64,000 bases of DNA from Pisaster brevispinus (GCA_023634235.1 JAMKCF010000003.1:3500958-3564957), one strand, 5' to 3'. Counted from the stretch's first letter, positions 25,750 through 39,470 are shown. Made by a program: numbers and translations. The notes: generated by a model not told the origin, from the sequence alone.

Positions 25750-28230
25750 CTGCAATGCCAGCGGGTACCGTCAAACAAAATCTGAATAGTAGATAACACT
25801 TTACAACAGTAATTAATGTACAAAACCCATTCCATTTTCTTTCTGTGTACAACAGTACCGACCGATTATATCTAATATGAGAAGGTGCCAGACTAGTTTC
25901 CTCCCAACGTCAGTTTGGTTATACAGTATAGATTTTAATATAGGTAGAAACCAAGATATCTGCACCATGACAGAAGGACATCAGTGCATTTCTTTCTGCT
26001 GTGCAGTGTTTCTTTATGATAATTTTAACTATGTAGGAATATCCATCATTTTGCAACAACGAATGTAAACTCGTTGTTTTCGTATTCTGTTTTTAATCAG
26101 GACATGGTCAAAACGACCCTCTGATGACCAGTCCACGGTACATGGACAAACCGAAGGGTCAACGCAGCAATAACCTTGTCCTTCGGAGTGAGAAAACCAA
26201 CACATCTAACCATAGAACTAAAATAACAATGTGGCATGGGTTGGTATCTTTCCATTGTTTCTGACTACGTTGGCGCCATTTTGCCTGGCTGCCATCTGCG
26301 CTCGACTGTTCAAATTGTAGTTTGCAACAGATTGTAAAAATATAAACATTGAAATTGTTGTTCCACCGACCTTGATGTTTATCGAAGGTAATTTTGATTT
26401 AATTGTTTCTTTTCAGAAGTAGGTTTAGAATTCTAGGATTTTAATAATTTAAATTGTTTTTTTTTCTAAGCTGGCTTTAGGTTTTGTGACCCATTTTTGC
26501 TGACGGCAAAATCCGAGAGCTGCAATTTAATTACCTAAATTATGCACGATAATGCTGTATGCAGATTTCTGAATAATCATTGCTTTCAGTCGTGTAGCTG
26601 TTGCGACTATTTCACCACACAAAATGCGACGTAGTAGAATTAAAATAGCCATCTTGTGTGTCATTCCTTTTAGACTATGAGCATGAAACCGAGGCTAGAG
26701 ATGGGGAAAAGGCATTGCCGCTGTCTGTGTCATCATTACGGACAGATACTGCGCGCCTTGGGCGTATTCAAACTTCCGGGAATCTTTAGGAAACCTTAGA
26801 AATTGGTTTAGAACTAAGGTTAAGGTTGTTATAGCTCATTAGTTTTCGTGTGAATGGAACACAATTGCACACTATAAAGTGGCCAAACGTTAAAATACAC
26901 GCTGAACTTGGGTAGAAGATTGCACTTGATGGGAGAGTGAATGGGATGCTTTAAAGGGATGTACTAATAATATGTACACCACAATGCAAATCTACAAGTC
27001 TTATCTATGATCAAGAGGGGACACTGCAATAACCAATCACCGTTGCGTAAAACCACCTGGAGCTCAACTGTGGTTACGAGGTTAAACCCACGGTTCTCTT
27101 CACAATCTCCACAACCTCCAGTGGATGCGTTCCTCACAAGAACCTATTAACCCCCTAATCCTATCCTTGGATATTTTGATTGAAGTGAATGTGGTTACAA
27201 CCAGTGGTTCTCTAGAAACATTTCGTGGTGCATTAATCTGTCCATTATGTAACTGGGCTCTAATTGTACAACTAATGGCAAAATACAAGTGAGAGGTATA
27301 ACATTTTGCGGGCACTCACTCCCTACAAAGAACTTACGCAAATAAAGATGCACATTTTTTGTCTTAATGGATCAAACTGCTTGATGTGAAATGTTGCCAA
27401 TTAGCGAACCGTTGCACGGGAGGGTTAACAAGATTTGAATGATGACATTGTTGGCTACAAAATTGTTTTTGTTTGGAGTCATGTCCTGAAATCCTTATAA
27501 TTCGGATTACATTATTCTACGGGGAGCACAATGTGTTTGCCATTCGAAGCATGCAACTGGGTGGTCCAATCGGTTCTTGAAGTATGTTGATACTTTCTTT
27601 AAGTATAATGATACTTTCTGCACAGGTGCAGAGTGTCAAATTTTTCTAGCATTTTTCCCGCCGAAAAATATGTTCCCGGGACGCACTTAGTCGTCCTGGC
27701 GTAATGATAATGTGACAAATAATGGGCGGATCCATTTCCAATTATTTGTTTTTCTTTAGAAATGACTTAACGGAACGGAATGAAGTGACGCGATACTTTG
27801 TTATGTCGTATTGGAGCATCAAATTAAAAGCGGCTTTTATCAAACAATGATCTTTGTAGACAGAAGAAGGGAACAAAATAAACATGAAAACAAGACATAC
27901 ATAACAAAATGAAAAATGGATAAGTATAAAAACCAAGACACAAAACTGGAAAAAAGGAAAAACATAAAATACAAAATGGATGATGATGTCATGCTATCCA
28001 AATTAAAAGTGTGGCTTATCCTTTGAAAAACATGTCACCGTTAAGGCCCTTTTAACCCCAAATGTGTACACCTGTACATGTTTTAAGACCATATTTGTCT
28101 TATTAATGTACATCAATGGACATCAAGGTATTCTACTCGTCGAAACAATCTGCCATTTTCAATCAGAAATGCATGTGCATGCTATCTCCTTCGATTCATC
28201 GGCTACAACAAAAAATCAATCCAAAGAACT
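25750..28230. other. no gene recognised
   Basis: This is where the next exon of the gene opening at 28294 might lie on the minus strand, but I found no exon with family similarity. A minus-strand frame at 27100-27315 has no domain. Confidence 0.5.
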
Positions 28231-28233
28231 TAC

Positions 28234-28294
28234 CCCGAATTTCTAGAATTGCTATGAAGAGCACTAACGCCATCCACTTGTAAAGCGCTGCCAT
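28234..28294 (-). CDS. signal-peptide first exon of an unidentified leftward gene
   Basis: ATG at 28294 opens 20 codons plus one base and meets a perfect GTAAGT donor at 28233. The peptide has a short basic start (MAALYKW), a strong hydrophobic core (MALVLFIAI) and a polar end (LEIR), the layout of a secretory signal peptide. It ends in phase 1, the same phase as exon 1 of nicotinic receptor genes, but on the minus strand it cannot serve the receptor at 42.6-47.4 kb because it lies downstream of it. CpG-rich DNA lies just upstream. I could not recognise its continuation anywhere between 1 and 28234. Product unknown; a second Cys-loop subunit is one possibility. Confidence 0.55.
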
Positions 28295-28379
28295 AGCTGC
28301 CCACAACTGCTGACCAGCCTGAGGTCGCTGTGAACAACACGTGCAGCAGCTGATGCTCACCGGTCACAAACTTTCCTAC

Positions 28380-28720
28380 CAATATATCGTCAGATGTCGG
28401 TCGCGACGAAACATCCATGTGTGCTCGGCCGTCCCCGCGTAATGAATTTCTCCACAGCTGCTACTGCCCAGTAATTTTAATTTTCATAAAAGAGCAAACG
28501 TTGACGCCGGTGCGGTACACAAGTTGTCATGTTGGACTGCTGAAGCTATGTGAGGGTTGGCGGATCTGAGAAGAACAATATCGCAGCACGGTGGCATTTT
28601 TTATTAGGACATGACAGTCTCCGGCCGGCGGTGGCAGCGCGGGGAGCGCGTTGTGTAATGACACCGCTGGGGTCTCGTCTCTTTACTCTCTGCTCTCTCC
28701 CTCTGTACGGGTTTCCTGCG
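28380..28720 (-). promoter_or_regulatory. CpG-rich putative promoter region upstream of the signal-peptide exon
   Basis: Against an AT-rich background this stretch is clearly richer in G+C and in CpG (for example around 28396-28445 and 28620-28660). It lies directly upstream, on the minus strand, of the exon at 28234-28294. Inference only: no start site can be read from the sequence. Confidence 0.35.
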
Positions 28721-29254
28721 ATCAATGCGGGGATGTTATCGTGTATTTCCTAATGAGTGCAACACTCGTAACCTAGATGTTACGAGCCGCAAGATCGGCT
28801 ACTGCTACGACTAGTTTCACGGAAGCAGCACACAATGCTGCAGCGTGTAGCTTTACGATGCGTATAAGCTTACTGCCTCGCACCTCGGTGGTATCAGGAG
28901 ACTGCGTCTTTCAAGCACATCAATTCCGCAAACCACGCCATACATGCAGTACAGAGTCAATGTGGTAGTGTGTTTTTGACCGTGTCGTAGAGTGTAACCT
29001 GGTGGCCTGAAGGACAATCGCTGACCCTGACTCGCCAACAACGATCGGCGGGACATCACAATAATTAATTTGACGGCTCTTTCGCGAATCGGCGACAAGT
29101 TGAAGAAAGAAAACACTCTGGTCTTTTGCCTGAGGTCAGCGTAGGGAAATCAAATCTTTTAGAGTCTTAGGACCTGAGAATAGATTACATCTCACGGGCT
29201 ATTTTCAACTTGGTGCAAAGAACCGATGACATAAAAATAGTTTTAAAAAACCCA

Positions 29255-29412
29255 AATAAATAAACAAACAAACAAACAAACAAACACCCCAACAAACACC
29301 CCAACACCCCAACACCCCAACACCCCAACACCCCAACACCCCAACAAACAAACAAACAAACAAACAAACACCCCAACAAACAACACCCCAACAAACAAAC
29401 AAACAACCCAAA
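29255..29412 (+). repeat. CAAA and CACCCCAA compound simple repeat
   Basis: (CAAA)n blocks alternate with (CACCCCAA)n. The minus strand gives stop-free Leu/Cys/Val/Gly-rich frames that are artefacts of the repeat. Confidence 0.9.
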
Positions 29413-30104
29413 CAAAAACAAAATTGATGTTTCGTCAGTTTTTATATGAACAGGTATAAAAGTTATATATAACTAAGCCTAAGGGAACTTTCTCTTTCGT
29501 AGACGTTTATGGATTTGAATCGTGTACTGCAAAGAGGCACAGTCCGAAATATAACCCACACTATCTGTGAACACAAAATTCAACTATGAACATTGTAGCT
29601 AGTCATAGTACATGAGGAGTACAATTCTTTAGATTTGCCGGGTACTTATTTTGTTTGTCCGGTTTGCTATTTTAAGCCAAAAGCTGGATGTAAATAATAT
29701 CCATACAACAGGCAGGCTTCTTGCGGTTGCGAGCGACACATATCAATCAACCGAATGTACTGATCATACTGCGCGTAATATTAATTCTCTTATAGCTTGT
29801 TCCGTTTCAGTGCTTTGTAGAATAATATAGCTCGGTACGTAATCTGCCAACATTGTGTTGGTGTTTTTGTATCCTTCATAACCACATGAAATTTTAATGG
29901 CAATGCATTTTTGTTATTTGAACAAACTTGTCACAAAAATGGTCGAGTGCAGAGTTCACGCTCCATTTAGCAGCGGAGTGTCATTGTTTATAGTGATAAT
30001 ATGCGACTTTGCTTTCAGGCAGACAATAATTGATGCGTTTTGACGTTGTCTGAGCAATGCAGCTTTGTAGTTTGAGAGTAGCCTCTACACTCTCTGCTTG
30101 GCTC

Positions 30105-30188
30105 TGACGTCAGCCTGGTATTCGTCCGCAAATTCAAATGTGTGGTTACCACACGCGGATTCATAAAAAACAGACGCAGATGACGTCA
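30105..30188. promoter_or_regulatory. pair of TGACGTCA (CRE-type) octamers
   Basis: Perfect octamers at 30105-30112 and 30181-30188, 76 bp apart. No adjacent exon was recognised. Further single copies are at 567, 2292, 15945 and 58893. Confidence 0.3.
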
Positions 30189-31669
30189 CACACGTATTCG
30201 ACCGACTCATTCCGTTTTTGCATCCCTGTGGCGATTTTGTTTGTTCTTTCCTTTGGCCTGCTGACTCAGAACTATAATTTACACGAAAGCACAACACGTC
30301 AGTTTTTAGGTTGCACACATAACCTGCAAATAATAGTCGGAAGTTGGCTACAAATGAATGGTTAGGCCTATTGATGGTTTATATTGTTTCGGTGTATATT
30401 TAGAGGTTAAATTGATTGCTTTCAAAATTAGCAATGCCACAGTTATTTTTAAGTAAAGAAAAAATACATGCCACATGACCGCAATTTGGTTTTCGCGACC
30501 CCATTTTACATCGTTGACATTTGGCTGGAAGGGAATCGTCTTTCAAGTACAGGAATTAACCATCTGGTTTACGGCTTATACGCGGTTGGATCGCCGACGT
30601 TTCCAATTCTCTTGTGTATCTATATGGGATTAAAGCTGTCACAGCTGACAAGTGAACATTCATGGGGACTTGAGACTTGCATATATACTGACGGAGATGT
30701 GATCTGTTTGAGTTCGATGACTTGGATGCTATAACACGATATCATTGCTTTTCCAGACACCAAAAAGGGGCTATTTGAAACTCTTTGGAAAAAGAAAGAT
30801 GGAGTATCCATTTCTTATAAGACTTAATAAGAGCACCGAAGAGCATGCGATTTCTATCGCTTCAATTTGTGATATCTGTCCTTTTAACAGGATCACTGGT
30901 CTTTGATCGACTTTAAATTTTCAGTTATGTCAATATTAAAGAGCGTAACAGTATCATGTTTATGTATATTTTACGTTTGTCTGATCGTATTTTTGAGTTT
31001 CAACTTTAAAATAAACTTAATTTCCAAACAGGAAAAACTGGAATGATTTTAAGAACATTTGCTGCCTTACATAAACACAGCACTAATTTAGGAAGGCTGC
31101 TAAAAACGATCAAATTGACTCCGTGCTGACTTGCAGCAAAGCCTTGCTTAAATACGCCTGGTGACAATTGCCATTCTTTAACTGGTCCCCCGCTATTGTC
31201 TGCAACATCGTATGTCCATGTGTTCTCTAGGATCAGTAAATGTGGGTTGAACAACTCCGTCCCGTAGTCCTGTGTGCTGTAATGTACCTGTACCTGTTTA
31301 ACCCAAATAGCTTAGCTGTATAACAATAACATTTTCTGCTGACATTACCACCTATTATTAGCCCATAGGTCAATATTGCTGCAAAATCAGAGTTTTGCAA
31401 TCGAGGAAACGAGATAGGCCTACATCAACCATTATGATTCGCTTCGTCTTTGAGATGGTCCTTAAAGCTGTTGGTCCGGCACTGACTCTCGTGTAATCTG
31501 GTGCCATGCACGTTCAAGAACTTGCAAATTGTACTTACCTACAAGAGGAGGGGTTTACCGCGGTGTTTTCTTTTATGATGGCCGTAGAGTGCGCCGAAGC
31601 TCTATATAAAACGCTACAAGGTGATCATGATTTTCGTAATTAGAGCACTGCATACCTGTCGTTGATGTT

Positions 31670-31732
31670 TTTTGTTTTTGTTTTGTTTTGTTTGTTTGTT
31701 TGTTTGTTTGTTTGTTTGGTTTTTTTTGGGGG
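31670..31732 (+). repeat. TTTG simple repeat with G run
   Basis: (TTTG)n followed by a T run and GGGGGGG. Similar tetranucleotide tracts occur at 5015-5045 and 36986-37012. Confidence 0.85.
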
Positions 31733-31914
31733 GGTGTATATATCATTTGTATTAACGCTGTGACAAAACTCTAATAAGAATTGTCCGTGCTCAGTAAACT
31801 CGTAGAAAGAATAACTCCATGTGTTGTATAATGTATACATTTACCAATTACTGCCAACGCCAATTAGTGCAAAGTATCAATTGCATTTATGGAAGTGTCT
31901 GTTTTATATACCTT

Positions 31915-32165
31915 GTTTTCATTTTAGCAAACCTTGTTTTTTTTTGCAACTAATTTGTGTTTATACAAAGATGTTTAGCAAACCTTATTTTTGTAGTATG
32001 ATATTTTGCAAAGCTTGTTTTTTGCAAGACTACCTTTTTTGCAAACCTGTTTTTTCTAAAACACAGATTTTGTAAACCTTGTTTTAGGAAATATACTATT
32101 TCCAAATCTTTTTTTTCTGAACTTTTTTTCGGCAAACATTTGTTTCGTAAAAACCTGGTTTGCAA
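31915..32165 (+). repeat. degenerate tandem repeat, AGCAAACCTTGTTTTTTGC type
   Basis: Around ten copies of a roughly 24-bp unit (GCAAACCTTG followed by a T run) with many indels. Both strands show spurious Lys/Phe-rich open frames. Confidence 0.65.
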
Positions 32166-32169
32166 AACA

Positions 32170-35100
32170 GACAGGGTTGAAAGCAAAGTTTTCAAAGGCG
32201 CAAACGGGCTTTTGTAAATTACCAGTGCTGAATTTTGCATTCACTCTTAGAACCCGGTTAATTCCCCTGTTGTGGATAAAGCGGAATATTGAAAAATGCC
32301 GTGACATAGAAAATTATGGATCCGTGGCCGATATTTCTTCTTTGTATTGGGTCAAATGGGACGAGCCATGGAGAAATGTTGATCAATGAAACCTTCACAT
32401 TCTTTTTGTTAAAGCGTCCTCAAAATCGATGGTGCCCTGCATTCTATATGTTTTTATTTGGGGACATTGTCAGCATTTTTGGTTAAGTAAATGTTTACTT
32501 ATGATCTTGGATTTGCTATAGGGCCTAATATAGTGCGTGGAACGTGATAAATTCCATTCGGGATTGTGTGGAGTTCTGGTATCAGGGGAGAGTACACGGA
32601 GTCTATGTTTTGTTTGCTTTATGTTGTTGACCGTATCCGCCCTTTCACAGGTCCATGGAGACTATAAACATGAAGCATTCGTAATATAAATATGAATATT
32701 ACTCACAGCATCGTTGGCCTCCGGGTGTGGAAGGGGTTACCCATGTTTGTCTTACAAAGAGGTGGAAAATGAAAAGGGAATGCTGAGGTTATTATGCCTC
32801 GTACCCAGAAAAGATCTTCCCCCGTTTGAGAAGCAGACGCTCCCAATTCTTCTATTGTGTACATGTTGTATTCTTCCCACTGGAGAAAGAGCCACCTGGT
32901 TCAGTCTGTCCTTTATTGCTATGGAAAATTTGTGATGTGGAAAATGGCAATTTGGTTATTTTCTTCCCTTCTCCGCTTTATATCCAAGCTGGCTAACCTC
33001 AACCAGGTGTCTTTTTAGTTAGTAACTAGTTTTTTACTTCTCTTTTGAGGTTACATTTTACTTTCATTTGATTTATCCTCAAGGTTTAACCTGCATGAGG
33101 GTGTTTGTTACTCGCTTCGAGTTAGAAACGAATTCAGCGGGGGCTGGAAAACGCGTGTGATTTAGTCAACGATTTCAGTTAATTGCAGAAAATTTTCCAT
33201 CCCGTTTTTGTGAGCAACACTTCTGACACGAAGGTCATGCCCTATTTTGTATAGTTAAAATAACAATCCAAGTCGCGCATGCGCATTCCTTGGGAAACAC
33301 CTACTGATCAATATTTATAGGGACCTACGTGTGAAATTCACGATCGGGTTATTAGAAATTTCTGGGAAAATCACGAATGCTCAGTTTAAAAGTGCTGTGG
33401 ACTACCGTATATTAAACCTTTTATATAGAAATCACGTTCATGAGAAATGAATTAAATTCTGAGATTTCCTTGAGTTTCTGTTCAATTTTAAAGGTGTATA
33501 CTACACACGTTGTATAAGAACCACTCATTCGTCTTAGTATGTTATATGCCAATTTATAATATATGTACATATTTACATTTGTTACATGCCTCTCCCCCAA
33601 AACCGCAATGGCATTGAAGAGATATTTATCCGATTCCATGTAAGAGAGACATGAATCTCTTGATCTTGCCACTCTTCAGTTTAGTTTCCCTCGTAAAGGA
33701 GGTGGTGTCATTTTCTTGTATGCGCCGTAATGGTGTGAGACCACATTTTTAGTTCTTAATGGACATACAATCATTTTCGTAATCGAAACCATTCTCCATG
33801 GCAAAATTGACAGCTCTCATTGTCGATCGCACTAAGGTTTAGAGGCAAATGCATCTCGCGTAATGCATTTAGAGGGCAATTTACTATAGGGATGACCTCG
33901 ACATCCGTTTTTATTTTCATGTGTTGTCAGGAATGCAGTTGTGTTACATAAATTTGCTTCGGAAAGTACCAAAAAGGAAAAAAAAAATATAGGAAGAAAA
34001 CTAAGTCCTCAGACATTTTGTAATGTACGACTGTGTGAACGTTGTTGAGTGTTTCGAGATAGTGAAGTTTTCCCAAAGTGACCACAATTTAAACTATGTG
34101 AAAGCAATTTCGCAGGAGCGTTATTGTGTAATCTCTACATTAAACGAAGAATGTTTTTAATGAGGTAGACCGCTAAACCTTTCACTGTTGCCTTGTCAAT
34201 CAATCCTGATTTGCTACTTACCAGAGCAAAACATATGACTAACTGCACAAACATTATTAGGCCAACAACAAGATCTCTCTAATCTGAAACTTGACATGAG
34301 CAGTAACCCGACGTAATTTGATGTCGGGTCACTTTAATTGACTTCGAATTTGATATCTGCAATCTGGCCTGGGGTCAATGTTCATGACTAGGGACCGCTC
34401 TCCTATTTGATGATAAGGTGTCGTCGGGTGCCCGGCAGGAGGACGTTCATGACCTTCTGTACAACATTTCGATTCTAAATGTAGTAAGCAGTTACATGAC
34501 TGTTTTGTTTTAAAGAATAACTAAACAACTGTCATGTTTGTTGCTAGAATTACTCCAAAGACGTAATTGCACATGAATTGCTTTTGACCTCTTGCTGTGC
34601 AAACTTGCCTCACGTCCTTCTGCCTGACACACAATGATTTTACTGTGTTAAGCTTTAACGGAAGATCTGTTGATTAGTCACATTGTATATATCAATGATG
34701 GATGGTGCTCAGGTTTGGTTGACCAGTGGAGAAGGAAATATAGTCTGGTTCGTTTTATGGCAGTTTCGGTCAACATTTGGATGTATGGTACCCGACTTTA
34801 CATGTCCATGAATATACGATTTGGCAATGGAATTGATTATATAGTACTTAATTGATTACTGATTAATCAGCGCAAGAGCCAGACTATGGAATAAAAATTC
34901 AGAATTGAGGCTGAAAAAGAAGGTCATCACTGATACTAGTCCATCCGTCCCAACTCACGATCATACCCAAGAGGCCAGCGCACCGGCCACGGTGAAAGGC
35001 AAGGGCAATGACACCGTGAATTACCCCCATCGCCAGCAGCTGATATCCGATCGAAACGGGACCTTTTACCCGAGGACACGGATTCCACGCTGCTTATTGA

Positions 35101-35765
35101 AGGATAAGTGGGGAGGCAAGAGCACAAAAGATCGGCAAATTATCGTCCTCCCATTGCTTAATTAGGCCTTGTAATCAAATGTATTAGAGCATCTGCCATA
35201 AGCGATAAGTTGGTTTCTGTCGTGGTATATGTAAACCTGAGGTAGACCTTCAGAATATGGCATTATTCAGATGATATGAATGTGAGTTAAGGCCCTGTGG
35301 TTATATCTTTTCGGAGTCCATCACATGTGATTTCATTCTGGATTCTGCATGTATAGTTTAAAGAGGGGCTCCAAGGTCAAATTGAGTGTCGTGACGCAAT
35401 CATTTTCAAATGAATAGAGTCTTTCTGAAAATGGAAAAAATTAATTCGTTGACCCGTAGGCTATGCGTGCACCTTCTCAAGGGTCATGCAAATCACCGAA
35501 CTCATGCTATACTTTTCATTGATGGCTTCACCTCTCATGATAGGTTCGTCCCAGTAGACCCTGATTCAAACTCCACTGATTGTAATAAAGACTTCGATAA
35601 TTTGTAGTACATCAGAAACCTAAGAAAAAGTTAGCTTTAATAAGTTAGCTTTAATTTGCATGTTATCTTTGGATGAACTGATCGCCCTGTAGTGTCCAGA
35701 TCCCTGGCTGCCCACCCTAGTCACCGCTAAGAAAACCTAATCTTATCTTTCCCTTTAAACCTCGC
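32170..35765. other. no gene recognised; one GC-richer patch
   Basis: 34905-35160 is richer in G+C than its flanks and open for 86 codons (MRLKKKVITD to stop) and, on the other strand, for 63 codons. No domain recognised. The rest is AT-rich without structure. Confidence 0.5.
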
Positions 35766-35769
35766 TTAC

Positions 35770-36035
35770 TGTATTACATCAGAATATTCATGTCCCGTGC
35801 GTATTCCACAGATATTTTCATGGTAAATGTGCTACCAATGTGTCCCATCTGGTTCCTCCTATCAGGGTGTTAGAGTGTTATACCAAACATTCTGCTTGTT
35901 CTCACCCATACACTCTCGCTAGCCTGAGATGTAGAACAACGATCCATTACAACAGCTTGTTTTCTACGTGCTGTATCTCTTTGGAGTTCCTTGCCCGGTA
36001 CAAGTTTCCCTCCATCCTATACACTGACACGTTTA
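35770..36035 (+). pseudogene. LINE (non-LTR retrotransposon) ORF2 C-terminal relic
   Basis: The plus strand reads SHLVPPIRVLE, HPYTLASLRCRTTIHYNS, then in a shifted frame FLRAVSLWSSLPG and, back again, FPSILYTDTFKRN. The order HPYT..RCRT..SFF-R...LWNSLP..FP.SY...FK is the well-known C-terminal signature of CR1/L2/Jockey-type ORF2 proteins. Frameshifts inside a few dozen codons show it is dead. Only the 3' end of the element survives, as usual for 5'-truncated LINE copies. Confidence 0.65.
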
Positions 36036-36985
36036 AGAGAAATACAAATTTCCATTTTCAGCTCCCCAGAGTTATTTTCATCTAATAGTTTTCTTTTTGT
36101 TTGGGGCAAATTTGCATTAGGAGACAAATGCACTTTTAAACGGGCCCAATGCCCCAGACTTTCAGAGTCGATGGTGATACTTTGTTTGCCGGGTTGTGGG
36201 TCTTTATGAAGACGGGGGTGGTGGGCGGACCTATCAGCTTTCTTTACTTCTTTCACTCGCTCATCCTTTGTACTATCTTCAAAATCTAAGACACGTTTTG
36301 TATAAATAATTGCTCCAAAAATCAGCTCATCTTCAGGGTAGAGTGCGAAAAGCACAACTTTTTATTAATTTAATTTCATGGAAGTTGAAAATACCTAAGA
36401 GGACCTTTACAAAAGAAAACATGTTTGAAATAAGTCTACGGAAACTACTTAATATAAATATCTGGAAGAATGATTATTTATACAGTATTATTCAAAATGT
36501 TCATAAATAATTTTGCCATGATTTTAGGCTTATATCTAAGTACCATTGTTAGTTTTGACCGTACAGGAGCTGTTATAATAACTGACATGCCTAGTCACAA
36601 CGCAGTAAAGGTTGTATGTAACTTGTGTATTCACCAAATGAGCATTAAAATACCGCAGTGCATGTTTACAGCACAATCATTAGCTAATCATAAAACAGTT
36701 TTTATTAAAAAGACAACAAAGTTTACCAGCCAGAGTCTAACGTTTTAATTGTAGGCCTAATGTTTGCAAGTTAAGTTTCCATAGCAGGATATGTTGCTGC
36801 TTGTAGGCAGTTCTGAGCCAAGGTGTAATTAACCGAAACGCACTGCTTGTACGGGTTCCTATGTATGAGTGCTGAGAAATGTTGTGTATTTACAACTCCC
36901 TAAACGTTCACGTAAAGTAACAGATGCTGCTGAACCAATAGTACTGATGTATTCAAGCTCGAAAATATTAGTTTAAGACCCCCAT

Positions 36986-37012
36986 AAACAAACAAACAAA
37001 CAAACAAACACC
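36986..37012 (+). repeat. CAAA simple repeat
   Basis: About six CAAA units after ATAAACAAA. A small hairpin, ACCATGGAGG with CCTCCATGGT three bases apart, follows at 37082-37104. Confidence 0.8.
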
Positions 37013-37489
37013 CAAAACATACAAAACAGTAAGACACTGCGAGTTACGGAGGTAACTGAGTGTGTACCCCAGCTTTGTATAACCATGGAGGTTACCTCCA
37101 TGGTATAACATCGCCAAAAGAAAGCGTTCAGGTATTCGCCATTTAATTCACAATTCATGTATTAATTGGTACTTTGACATTCCATGCAGTTGCACAGTGC
37201 GAAACCTTTACGTAATAAAATGGAAGGCTGTTCTTAAATCAAATACTTTTTGAACATTTTTATTATTAATAAAATTATTCCTCGTGCGCGTGTAGCACAG
37301 ACCGTCAGCCTCTTTTCTTGCATTTATCTGTTTGTTTTCAGGGTTGTTGGTTAAATCCCATGGACAGAATTAATCCAGGGAGTTCAGACCAAGTTCTGGT
37401 TCAGTGTGATTCATCCGTCGGGTTAAAATGACTATAAATCGTGGCCTTTCACTTCTGTCTGCCTCAAAATCCGAGTTGACCCGAAAAAA

Positions 37490-37690
37490 GAGTATTGCTT
37501 AACCAAAAAAATGGGTCATGCTGAACCAGAATCGGAAATTTGAACCGGAAATGGTCATGCTGAACAATAAATGAGCCATTTTGAATCTTAATAGGTCACG
37601 CTGAACCGAAAAATGGTAATTTGAACCGGAAACGGGTCGTGCTGAACCGGAAATGTGTCACGCTGAGCCGAAAATGGGTTTGACCTACTG
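37490..37690 (+). repeat. degenerate tandem repeat, GAACCGGAAATGGGTCATGCT type
   Basis: About nine units near 20 bp, alternating GAACC and GGGTCA words. It resembles in its GGGTCA/TGACCC core the arrays at 38560-39470, 10550-10990 and 54585-54730. Confidence 0.7.
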
Positions 37691-38559
37691 GAACCCAGAT
37701 CCAGATCTGTTGTTAGTATTTTAAATTGCGTCATACTTTCCTCTCAGTCATGGGTATTCGTTATTGCATGGTGGACGTTTTGTCATTACCAAGGTAAATG
37801 GCATTGCCATTTATCAAGGTCACAAGACATCAACCAATGAACCATGGTCATGATCTATTAATTAAAGCAACTCTTCCAGCAAATATTCGGCCTGTGTGGT
37901 AAATTAATGGTATAGTAATCATATTTTTCAATTTGATGTTGATTCTCTTGGTGACCTGCAAATGAAAGGTAGCTCTTAGTTCACAAGGACCCCGCGGTGA
38001 AGTGCACGCTCGGCTGCCTGCAGCCGCTGGCTTTTTCAATTTATTACTGAGACTCGCAATGTTATGGGGTCACGACAATATTAAAGTACATGGTATTCCA
38101 TATCAAACAGTAACACTGTCCAAGTAAGAATAGTTCCCAGTACCGAACCCAGCATGCAACCTGAAATTGCAGGGAACGCGATTCTTGTCCCATAAAAACC
38201 CAAAGTTTGTTTTAATTCGATTCATGACACAATTCTGAGCAATAAAGAGTTGATCGTGGAAGTTTGGATGTTGAAATAGATTCGCATTTATGGTAAACCT
38301 TCACAAAATAATGAAAAGCACAGTCTAATTATAACTCTTGAGGGCCCATGAAACTTCAGGATTCATATCCAGGTTGGGCTGGCATAAAAACTTCCCTTGA
38401 GGGGGCCCTCGGATATTGTGAATATACATTTTGTAAACCAACATGATGGCGACCTGCCAAAGTATTCAGACTACATTTTTTATAAACTCGTGAAAAGGGG
38501 GAGTTCTGTTCCGTGACCCAAACGGTGGTTATTGTCGAACCTTTCCAACCTCACGTTTC

Positions 38560-39470
38560 ACGGGTTCGAAAAAACTTCTGAATTTATACCCCAGATCGAC
38601 GGCTGACCTAAGTCCGGTCAGTTTGACCAAAGTATACTCTCTGACCCATTGGAGGGTCAGTTATGCTTGCCACATGGTAGCCGTATACCGAATTTATTGG
38701 GATACTATTTGATCCAATGTGAGGGTCAAAATTGACTTGGTAAGATCATACACAATACGATGAAAGGCTTGCCTCTGGTCAATGGGACGCACACTGACCT
38801 AATGAAGGGGGAACTCCAACCCCGACAGTGTCTGACACATAGGCTCAATCTAACCAGGACCAAGTGGATACTCACTGACCCATTTTCGGGGTGAATTGAA
38901 CCCCAACAATGTTTCACTTAATGTGAGACTTTTCCGTGATCAATGGTATACTCACTGACCCAGTAAAGGGGTCAATCGAACACTGATAATTTCAGACACG
39001 TGAGACTTATCCGGGGTCAAATACTCCTTGACCCACTAAAGGGATAAATTGCACCACGATAATAATCTGACGCATGGGAGACCTATCCAGGGTCAATGGG
39101 GGTACTCCCTTACCCAGTGAAGGCTCAATCGAACCCCGGCGATGGCTGACTTTGGAGCCTTATCCAGCTTTAAGTGGATACTCACTGACCCAGTTTCGGG
39201 GTGAATGTATCCCCGATAATGTCTTACACATTTGCGCCTGATGTGGGTCAATTGGATACTCCCGGACCCGGTGTCTGATTCAAACGAACACCGATGTTGT
39301 CTGACCAGGGGAGCCTCATCTAGATTCAATGGAATTCTCCTCGATCCAGCCGTGAAGGTCAATCGAACCCAATAATATCCGACACATTGAAGCCTTTTCT
39401 CTAGTAATTTGGGATTACTGACTCATTGTCAGGGTCAACTGAACCCTAGTTGCATACCTCAGAAAGGGCC
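38560..39470 (+). repeat. degenerate satellite, about 80-bp unit, GACCC core
   Basis: About 11 diverged units. Common words in order are ACTCACTGACCCA, AGGGGTCAATCGAACCC, GATAATGTCTGACACAT, GAGCCTTATCCAGGGTCAAT. Short open frames in it carry no coding signal. It ends just before the Penelope-like element's flank. Confidence 0.8.

Noticed and set aside
28234..28294. Signal exon at 28.3 kb as exon 1 of the 42.6-47.4 kb receptor
   Set aside because: Both are on the minus strand and 28.3 kb lies downstream of the receptor's stop codon, so cis-splicing in that order is impossible.
29185..29421. Leu/Cys/Val/Gly-rich minus-strand frames
   Set aside because: They are the translation of CAAA and CACCCCAA simple repeats in two phases.
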